Translations under genes and position numbers: made by a program
Assembly (NCBI GenBank): GCA_949130495.1
Contig: OX422210.1
Coordinates: 191,875,619 to 191,939,618 of the forward strand
Direction of reading: 5' to 3'
From: Sambucus nigra
Lineage: Eukaryota; Streptophyta; Magnoliopsida; Dipsacales; Adoxaceae
DNA length: 64,000 nucleotides
Notes under the pieces: generated by a model
Told to the model about the DNA's origin: nothing
Database searches by the model: none
Seen by the model: the letters and a program-made list of their open reading frames with translations, nothing else
In this document: one piece after another, positions 56,325-64,000 of the stretch
Layout of the letters: each line of letters starts with the position of its first letter
Position numbering within the stretch: the first letter of the stretch is position 1

Positions 56325-56911
56325 CAGTGGCGGATTCATGATTTTAGATTAACTGAGACGAAAGTTTCAAGTGGTACTGGGGGTTCGGGGGCGGGAGCTC
56401 CCGAGACGATTTTTTTTTTTAATTATTTTGAATTTTATACAAATTATAGTTTTATAATGCCCATACAGCTACTATCAATCATTATTAACAATACCTAATT
56501 AATTTCTACAAATTAAAGTTTTGTACAAAAAAAAAATTAACTTTTTTAATATGAGAAAATTTGTTTAAATCAGCAAATCTACAACATTCAATCAAGAAAA
56601 TCTACAGGAGCTTATCGGAGCAAAGCACAACAAATCTACAGCAAAGCACAGCAGATCTACTTGAAATCTACAACAAATCAGACTGAAACAAATCTACAGT
56701 AAATCAGTCTTTGCATCATACTTCGTGAAACAAATGAAAACGGGAAAGATATGAAAATTGCTTACCGGAGCAAAGCACATCGGAGCGGTGGAGCAGAACG
56801 GTGGAGCAGAGGAGAAACCCTAATTTTTTTTCAAATCTGAACTGGAGCGGCCGGCCCAGTTCATCCCAACGTGCGTCCACCCCAGTTCATCCCAACGTGC
56901 GTCCACCCCTG
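56325..56911. mobile_element. hAT-type MITE with 8-bp target duplication
   Basis: 587 bases. Left end CAGTGGCGGATTC; right end, inverted, CAGGGGTGGACGC, imperfect terminal repeats of the hAT kind. Exact 8-base duplications flank it, the length made by hAT transposases. No ORF. The right end carries a tandem duplication of about 27 bases (CCCAGTTCATCCCAACGTGC and onward, at 56854 and 56881). Confidence 0.9.
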
Positions 56912-56919
56912 ATGGCAAT
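56912..56919 (+). repeat. 8-bp target-site duplication, right (ATGGCAAT)
   Basis: Exact match to 56317-56324. Confidence 0.88.
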
Positions 56920-57860
56920 GCTGGGATGATTTGGAGATAATTTTTAAACTCATAGCATTATTTTTACATGTAACACTTCAAACTGTCGGGTTGCGAATTA
57001 TTCTTTCATGAGTTATTCTACTTAAACTGCATTGTTAAAGCAAATTCAAACCAACCTTACACATGGCTACATTATGTTTAATCACTCAATTCATCTCCTA
57101 AGCAACATGTGGGGATGAATAGGAGGGTGCGGTTAACATCAACTTGCGATTCTAGTGTTATACATAAAGAATTATTGTCGTTTTATTTCATAATTATATT
57201 GTTTCCTTTTAATTTAGTCATTTCATATTGAAAAGTTTGAAAAATATATTATAGAATTACACATCTTGAACCAGTCACTTAAAAAGAAGTGCATGTCTTA
57301 TATTTTATTCATTTTTAGGAAAACAAATTTGAAAAGTGAATGTTTTTTCTACAAATTTTTGACGCTCAAATTGCTGCGACTAATGAGGTACATAAGATCT
57401 TGTGTGAAGGTACTCCAATGCTTTGAGATTAATGTGTTAATATTCAATTTTAATAGGAATCGCTACCAAAATCATCCCAAAATGATGTTGTATAACAATA
57501 GAATACTGTGCTTCGTGATTCCTTCAAAACAGAGCATAACACGTATTGTTATGGCTCATCATTTTTGGGATGCATTGTGAATAAGTTTGGGACTCGCATC
57601 AATTTGTATAAATGTGTTAATCATAGTAAGATGGGCATATCTTAACATATGACGCGAAGTTAGCAAAATTGAACATACTTTTAAGAGTAATCCCAATTCT
57701 ACAAAGATTAATTAAATTGAATAATTTGACAGATCAAGTAATGTGCCAACATAGATTTTGTATTTTTTGAACTTAAAATAATATTGGTTATCAATATATG
57801 ACACTCATCTTTATATTTGTAAAAATATAATCTGGACTTTTTATAAAGTTGAATTCATTT
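56920..57860. other. AT-rich stretch, no gene recognised
   Basis: A 104-codon frame at 57266-57580 has no recognisable domain and ordinary AT-driven composition. Nothing else is seen. Confidence 0.4.
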
Positions 57861-57864
57861 AAAT

Positions 57865-58100
57865 AGAAATGGTTCATATTATGATTTTAGGACAGTTAAT
57901 TTTTTTTTTAATTAAAAGAGTCCCTATTATGATTTTAGGACAATTGGTTCTTCTTTTATAAAAATGGTCCCTGTTATGATTTTAGCACAATCAATTCTTC
58001 TTTTACAAAAATGGTCCCTAATTTTTTTGTCCTTAATAAAAATATTACTTAAGTTTAAACTTATATTCCGGCTTTATGACAATCAACTTTTATTTTATAA
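57865..58100. repeat. 48-bp tandem repeat, 3 to 4 units
   Basis: ATGATTTTAG recurs at 57881, 57929 and 57976, each followed by GACA(A/G)T-type text and AAAAATGGTCCCT. A decayed fourth copy is at about 58073. A related inverse phrase (AGGGACTATTTTTATAGGG) stands at 59103-59121, so the two may mark ends of an old element. Confidence 0.65.
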
Positions 58101-59120
58101 AAATGGTTCCCATTTCTTTTATCCTTAATAAAAAATATTTTTTTATATAAAAATAATGCTTTTATAAGTTATTTTTCTTACAAATCTAGTTACTACTTTT
58201 TATTTTGCTTAAAATGACTATTTTATTAAGGAAATATAATAATGCTATAGATTTTTCAAACATTAAGCAGTGAATGTCATTGTACTTTCGGTCTACAACC
58301 ATTAGTGCTCCTCGAGTACAACCATCGGTGCTCATCGGTCAAAATGCAAATTTAAATTTGCACTATCATTCTTTTTTATTTGGTCATCCGTTTTTAATGT
58401 TTATATCCTTCAGTTTTCTTTTCCATGTAAAATAAAATTACGCTGAATATTCAATTTTTTAGTATTACATTGTGAAATAAGTTTTTTGTATTAACACTGG
58501 GAATTTAATTTTGCACTGAAAAAATTCCAATTATAATTTTATAATCTTGTGGCGGGCCGAGGATAATAAGGAAACAAACAGTGGTTTCATGGTACAACAT
58601 CAAAAATAAAATAGAAAATACAATAATTTAAAGTTGCAAATTAATTTTGCACTTTGCTGAGAGTAGTGGTGGCGAACGTTTTAATGATAGGAGGTTCGGT
58701 AATATTTTTAATCCAATGTTTAAAATGAACACTGATTTATTAATATTTTTTTAAATAAAACATCTCATTGTAAGCGGAAAAAAAAAATAGGGGCTATTAA
58801 AGAAAGAAAAAAAAAATTTAAAGTAAAAACTTGAATTAAGGACAAATAAAATGAGGATTATTATTATTTAAAAAATGTTGATTTTTATTGTGGAGGAGAC
58901 TATGGGTATAAAAAATTGAAGAAGATACTAAAACAATAGTATTTTAAAATGGTAAAATGGAATTTTTTGTATTGAATAATTTTAGGGACTAATTTTATAA
59001 CAAATTTGTTGTGTCTCCTATAGATATAATAAAAATGTTAACAAGTCATTTTTCTATATTGTCCCTTCAACAATAAACAATTTTAATTAAGGAGAATTGA
59101 AATAGGGACTATTTTTATAG
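58101..59120. other. AT-rich stretch, no gene recognised
   Basis: It contains short palindromes such as GCAAATTTAAATTTGC at 58347-58362 and several GGGACTA-type phrases. No coding signal. Confidence 0.4.
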
Positions 59121-59399
59121 GGTAAGCTAGTTGGAGATAAGGGCCGCAATAAGTTAGTCAAGGACCCAATTCATGACCAAGTTTGAAACTTTGGTCACAG
59201 ATCTAAGCCGCGACCCATCTTCTACACACTGTTAAATGTGGTCACGGACCTAAACCATTACCAATCTTCTATACATGGTTCATTATTGTCACTGCCCCAA
59301 TCCGTGACCAAATATTTATTGCCAAAAAAATATTAAATATGGTCACAAATTAAACCTATGACCATATTTATTTGAAAAAATATATATGCATGATGTTTG

Positions 59400-61160
59400 T
59401 TCTCAAACTGAGAGTCCACTGACTACGCGATCAGTTACTACAATTTACGTTGGTCACATGCAAGGTGTTTGTGCCCCTTGCTATGCCGTTTGGGGGCTGT
59501 TCGGGGTTTTCGTCCACTAGCGGCACGTTTTCAAGCCTAAGTGTGCCTATTAGGAAATTCTGGCCCTATTCTCAAATCGTGAGTCCCACGACTACGCGGT
59601 CAGTTTCTATGAGTTACGTTCGTCAATGTGATGTGTTTGTGCCCTTCGAGGGACATTTTTGGTGGTTGTTCGGGATTTTTGACCACTAGTGGCATGTTTT
59701 CATGCCTAAGTATGCATATTTGTAAATTTTGGTCCTATTCTCAAACCAGGATTCCCGTAATTACGCGATCAATTGTTATGAGTTAAGTTGGTCACGTACG
59801 AGGTATTTGTGCCCCTTATGGGGCCGTTTTGAGGTTATTCGAGGTTTTCGCCCACTAACGACATGTTTTCAATCATAAGTGTGCCTATTTGAACATTTTG
59901 GTCATATTCTCAAATCGAGAGTCCCGCGATTACGTGATCAGTTGGTACAAGTTATGCTTGTCATGTGTGAGGTGTTCGTACCCCTTGCGGGGATGTTTAT
60001 GGACTATTCAGGTTTTTTGCCCATGAGCGACACGTTTTCAACCTTGTGTGTGTCTATTTTCAAATTTTGGCCCTATTCTCAAATCGAGTGTCCAGCAACT
60101 ATGCGAATAGTTGCTACGATTTACATTGGTCACATTCGAGGTGTCCGTGCCCTTTGTGGGACCGTTTGGAGGGTGTTGGGGATATTCGACCACTAGCCAT
60201 ACTTTTTTAAGCCTAAGTGTGACTATTTGAAAATTTTGATCATATTCTCAAACCGAGACTCCCACGACTACGCGGTGAGTTGCTATTAGTTACATTGGTC
60301 ACGTGTGAGGTGTTCTTGCCCCTTGAAGGACTATTCGGGGGTTGTTCAAGGTTTTCTCCTACTAGCGACACGTTTTCAAGCCTAAGTGTTCCTATTTATA
60401 ATTTTGGGTCATATTCTCAAACCGAGAGTCCTGCAACTACGTTGTTAGTTGCTACATGTTGTGTTGGTCACGTGCGAGGTGTTTATGCCCCTTAAGGGGC
60501 CATTTGGTGATTGTTCTGAGTTTTTGCCCACTAGCGGCACGTTTTCAAACTTAAGTATGCCTATTTGAAAATTTCGGTCCTATTTTCAAACCTGGAGTCC
60601 CGCAACTACGCGGTCAGTTTCCACAAGTTACATTGATCACGTGCAAGGTGTTTGTTCCCCTTTCAGGGTCGTTTGGGGGTTGTTTGGGATTTCTGCCCAC
60701 TAGCGGCACGTTTTCAAGACTAAGTATGCGTATTTGCAAATTTTGGTTCTATTCTAAAACCGAGACTCTCGCGACTATATGGTCAGGTACTACGAGTTAC
60801 GTTGGTCACGTACGAGGTGTTGGTGCCCCTTAGGGGACCGTTTGTATGCTGTTTGAGATTTTTTTCCACTAGCAGCACGTTTTCAAGCCTAAGTGCGCCT
60901 ATTTGCAAATGTCGGTCCTATTCTCAAATCGACAGTCCCGTGACTATGCGATCAGTTGTGAAAATTTACATTGGTCACACGTGAGATGTTCGTTCCCCTT
61001 GCGGAGCCATTTGCGGGTTGTTCTAAGTTTTTGCCCACTAAAGGTAAGTTTTTAAGCTTAAGCATGCAATTTCGGTCCTATTCTCAAACCCGGAGTCCCA
61101 TGACTATGCATTGAGTTTCTATGAGTTATGTTGGTCACGTGCGAGGTGTTCAAGCCTAAG
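59400..61160 (+). repeat. 169-bp satellite array in CACTA D, about 10 units
   Basis: Unit starts at about 59442, 59611, 59780 and 59949, spacing 169. Conserved text includes GACTACGCG(A/G)TCAGTT, TTGGTCACGTGCGAGGTGTT and CACGTTTTCAAGCCTAAGTG. This subfamily is clearly distinct from B and C in several words (TTTTCAAGCCTAAGTGTGCC instead of TTTTTAAGCCTAAGTCTAG). Confidence 0.95.
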
Positions 61161-61257
61161 TGTGCTTATATAGGAATAAAATATTCAAAAGATTATGCAT
61201 AGCGTGTATATAAAAATGTTAGTAAAGTAAAGAATACCTAGTTCATGTGATCCAAGA

Positions 61258-61703
61258 AAGTCATTAATTATTGTCTTCGACCAAATTGATCTTGGAACCC
61301 CCCGTGTATTCTTGTACATGTATATTTGTTGATTAGTTTCATTGATAAAATCTTCATAAAATGAAGGAAAATTAATGTCCCACATGGGATGAAAATCAAC
61401 ATTAATGATATCCTCAAAATTTGGAATCTGGAAGTTGGTGATGAGGTTGTTCTGTTCTGAAAATTGAAATTTCCTATCCACTAATATCCTTGAGTTTTAT
61501 CAAGGATAAGTTTCATAACAGGAAAACCCCGTCACTAAGAGTTTTCAAATTTTGAGGATATTATTAATGTTGATTTTTGTCCCATGTGGGATATTAATTT
61601 TCCTTTATTTTTATGAAGATTATATCAATGAAACTAATTAGTAAATGTGCATGTACAAGAACACGTGGAAATTGAGATGGGTCAATTTGGTCCAATCACA
61701 AAC
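61258..61703. repeat. Long imperfect inverted repeat (hairpin) in CACTA D
   Basis: Left arm about 61275-61435, right arm about 61540-61703, with a loop of about 100 bases. Shared inverse text includes TTGATTAGTTTCATTGAT, AAATCTTCATAAA, GGAAAATTAAT, CCCACATGGGA and AATATCCTCAAAATTTG. Arms are about 155 bases. A minus-strand frame of 98 codons covers the left arm but is probably not a gene. Confidence 0.85.
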
Positions 61704-61756
61704 TCACAAGATTTTATTATCAAGTAAAGCATCTCGTTCAAGGTGTTCATTCCCCA

Positions 61757-61945
61757 AAACATTCATAATTCAAGTTAATATTCATAATTCAAATTAACAA
61801 TTCATAAATCAAACCAAACATTCGTAAATCCAATTAAACATTCGTAAATTAAACTTAACATTCATACATCAAATTAAACATTAATAAATCAAATTAAGCA
61901 TTCGCCAATCAAACAAAAAATTCATACATCAAACTAAACATTCAT
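61757..61945 (+). repeat. ATTCATAAATCAAAC tandem repeat in CACTA D
   Basis: About nine units of roughly 20 bases, variants of CATTCATAAATCAAACTAAA. Confidence 0.9.
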
Positions 61946-62207
61946 AAATCAAAGTAAAGTGCTAATATAGTGTCAATATAATAATAGGATACAAATAAGA
62001 TTGATAGGGATAAAATAATATTTTGATACTCATCTTTTTCTAAATCAACTAAAAGATCCTTCAAATTAGAGTTGTCATCAAGAGCTAGCTGGAACTCTTT
62101 TAGATCCTTTCATGCATCTTCTTGAGTAGTCATACACTTTGTGTATGAACAATAATAAACGAATTACCATCATTTATGCACTTCGAGTATATTACCTTCT
62201 TTACATT

Positions 62208-62636
62208 CTAAAAGACATAAATAAAAGGCTCATCGACTATGCGATCTTTACTCTTAATCTTTGATAAATCTACCATAATAAGTTTGGAGTCAGGTTTAAC
62301 TTTGCAAGCATTTGTAGTATTTTCCACCTTCACCCAATCACAATAAAATATGATTTCTGTGAAATCTAAGTAATAGAGTTCTAGGATTTTTTGGATTATC
62401 CCATAATAGGTTAACACTGTATCTTTTGGATTTTTATCGTTTTTGTTAGCAACACAGATATTCAAGGAAGAATTTGAAATTCCACTATTTTGCGTCAAAA
62501 TCTTTTCCTCATATGGATATGAAACTAAATAAAAGCCATTGGTGTGGAATTTATTATACTCTTTCATACAAAAATTAGAACCTTTTGCTAGGCGTGCAAG
62601 CCTTGAAAAGACATCACCTCTTTTAGGAGGCTGCAT
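62208..62636 (-). CDS. DUF4216-domain exon of CACTA transposase (element D)
   Basis: An uninterrupted 142-codon frame, the best preserved coding piece in the window. It reads PPKRGDVFSRLARLAKGSNF, FHTNGFYLVSYPYEEKILTQ, NDKNPKDTVLTYYGIIQKIL, YYLDFTEIIFYCDWVKVENT and VDLSKIKSKDRIVDEPFIYV. The strand and order match 39362-39800 in element A, where this exon has stops. The start is set by a splice acceptor, not by a real ATG: intron about 62637-62713, GTAATT to ATGCAG on the minus strand. DUF4216 is the C-terminal part of plant CACTA transposases; its biochemical role is unknown. The upstream TNP2 exons are missing, so no working protein results. Confidence 0.75.
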   Translation of the reverse strand: MQPPKRGDVFSRLARLAKGSNFCMKEYNKFHTNGFYLVSYPYEEKILTQNSGISNSSLNICVANKNDKNPKDTVLTYYGIIQKILELYYLDFTEIIFYCDWVKVENTTNACKVKPDSKLIMVDLSKIKSKDRIVDEPFIYVF

Positions 62637-62730
62637 TTATTAATGAATTTGTATTAGGGCATGTTTTTTCCACACCTGAATAAATAACCGCACACATGAT
62701 AGGTGAAAATTACCTCTTTTGATACCTAAT

Positions 62731-63999
62731 GAAGCTGTTAACAGCACCACCAGATGAGGTGTTGATAAGCTCAAGCTAGCAATAATAATGGCAGCACAAG
62801 AGAAAATATCTAGTTGAAGAAGGTGAGGTGAAGAGGACAAAGAGTGGTATATAAGTGGTTTAGCCAATTTGGCATACGTCCACTGTGAGTGTGTAAGTAA
62901 GTTTCACTAGAATGAGGGAACTATTGGCCTATGATACAATCTCTCACTTTCTCTCTCTACTGTATATTTTTCCAGGGCTCCTGTTAGGGTTACAATTATG
63001 GATCCTTTTGCAAGGTAGGAGAAGACATGTATTTATAGTTCTTGGGGGGTGTAGTGTACCCCCCAAGCATGCAATGAGAATGTGTGAGTTGAATACACTA
63101 ATCATAGATGGACACTTGACTGTGCCACATGTAAGGAATGATGACCAAATATTCCCTCATGTGAGGAGAATGATTCGGTTATAACTGACTTATCACATGC
63201 TCCAAGTCTTCCATGTGCTTGCATGTGCTCGGACTTATGACATCACCTATCGTAACCTCGGCCTGGATGAGTACGAGGTTAAAGAGGTTCGATAATTACT
63301 TTGTCCTACCAACCATAAGTATAACATCGGCCTGAATGACTAGGCGAGGGGGTACGAGGTAGGATCCAAGGTCGGCTTGAGCAGAGTATGATGGTGGCTA
63401 TTGCTTCATCTCATAAGCTGCTGGACGATCGAGGTTGGTCAATGAGGAGCCGACCTTGCATAAGATGACCTTTTTGTAGCTGTTGTGAGCTTCCTGATGT
63501 CTTGGCTAAAAGTTCGGTCGAGGTTGGTGACTCCAAATATGAGGGAACACTTTGGGAATATCAATCACCCCTAGCCCTTAGTCTCCTATGTGAGTGGGTG
63601 ACTGAGGGGTATAAGAGTTAGGCTAATGAAGAGACATTGTGATATCTTGAGGCTTGGAGTGGTGCCTTGGATACATGTCATTCACTGAAGTGGATAGCAT
63701 TTCCCCCAAGGCATGGCAGTTCTCACGGCGCCTTTTAGACTTTTTAGGGCAATGATGAGTTCCTCGATATTCGTGCCTCGTCATTATAAGGATATTTAAA
63801 CCATTTTTGTCTTTTTATTCTCTTTCTTCTTCCCTAGCTTTCCCGCCTATAGCTTTTCTGTAACTTTCTTCTTCAAAACCTCCATACTTCATTGCAACTC
63901 AAGGTTTTGCTTCTAACTTCTTCTTCCTTCCCTAAAAATGCATCAGGTATTGTTCTTCATCTTCAATCTTTTCATTTATGGTTATTAATTTGCATTTTT
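62731..63999 (+). other. Unassigned region with promoter-like end
   Basis: Not similar to other parts of the window. 63040-63070 holds an inverted pair CTTGGGGGGTGTAGTGTACC and CCCCCCAAG. The words CCTCGGCCTG(G/A)ATGA and GTACGAGGT recur at 63257-63282 and 63331-63361, as in repeat-derived spacers. A TATA-like ATATTTAAA (63789-63797) is followed by a T- and C-rich leader, an ATG at 63939 and a possible splice donor (CAGGTATTG at 63944). This may be the start of a gene or of a retroelement running out of the window. Confidence 0.3.
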
Positions 64000-64000
64000 G

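Larger units (their letters stand above)
59140..62730 (-). mobile_element. CACTA D, minus strand, truncated at both ends
   Basis: From right to left: DUF4216 exon (62208-62636) with intron, ATTCATAAATCAAAC repeats, a hairpin, the 169-bp satellite (59400-61160) and GGTCAC(A/G)G subterminal motifs (59180-59345). The order equals the 3' half of element C. No CACTA terminus was found at the left. On the right, similarity to element A stops at about 62730 just beyond the intron, so TNP2 is missing. Confidence 0.75.

Noticed and set aside
59450..60984. Series of similar 60- to 105-codon frames
   Set aside because: Same reason: the 169-bp satellite of element D.
61185..61481. 98-codon minus-strand frame
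   Set aside because: It covers one arm of the inverted repeat and shows no domain. The other arm does not keep the frame.
62640..62867. Short minus-strand frame that looks like a signal peptide protein
   Set aside because: Its 3' part overlaps the DUF4216 intron of element D, and similarity to element A ends inside it, so it spans a junction of unrelated sequences.

Overview
This window looks like repeat-dense, AT-rich nuclear DNA of a flowering plant, probably a eudicot with a large transposon-rich genome. I judge this from the element families present: Athila-type and Tekay/Del-type Ty3/gypsy retrotransposons, a plant L1-type LINE with a DUF4283-type ORF1, En/Spm (CACTA) DNA transposons, a hAT-type MITE and foldback MITEs. 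I found no convincing host gene, tRNA or rRNA. Nearly every coding region is a transposon relic with stops or frameshifts.

Layout. 1-2090: 3' part and LTR of a gag-only LTR retroelement (called family F1 here). 2205-2460: AT-rich tandem repeat. 2619-3873: LINE relic. 3874-5690: no gene seen. 5690-6210: subterminal repeats of a DNA transposon. About 6240-21905: a broken Athila-type element (PBS, gag, protease, RT, RNase H, integrase, an envelope-position ORF, PPT, and part of each LTR). It is interrupted at 15698-20483 by a complete F1 copy on the minus strand. 21915-25809: 3' end of a Tekay/Del chromovirus (integrase, chromodomain, PPT, LTR). 25810-26640: about 4.6 units of a 183-bp tandem repeat.

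26760-54422 is best read as one decayed CACTA element (element A, plus strand) opened by three later insertions. Its TNP2 transposase frame stops at 29505 and resumes at 38050. Between them lies a three-LTR, two-body tandem F1 retroelement with a probable 5-bp target duplication. Its tail holds two further CACTA elements. Element B (40044-42716) is non-autonomous and has perfect ends with AAC target duplications. Element C (43477-53814, minus strand) carries a TNP2 relic. A's own 3' terminus follows at about 54050-54422.

54423-59100 holds microsatellites, foldback MITEs, a hAT MITE with an 8-bp target duplication (56325-56911) and a short 48-bp repeat. 59140-62730 is a fourth CACTA element (D, minus strand) with a DUF4216 exon. 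62731-63999 looks like a different, unassigned repeat or promoter region.

The most striking structure is a 168-169-bp satellite carried inside three separate CACTA elements (B, C, D; roughly 60 units in all). With it go the three-LTR F1 composite, and a TNP2 gene whose conserved frame can be followed across an 8.5-kb insertion. F1 is a gag-only family that must depend on enzymes supplied in trans. It appears here as four internal regions and six LTRs or LTR pieces.
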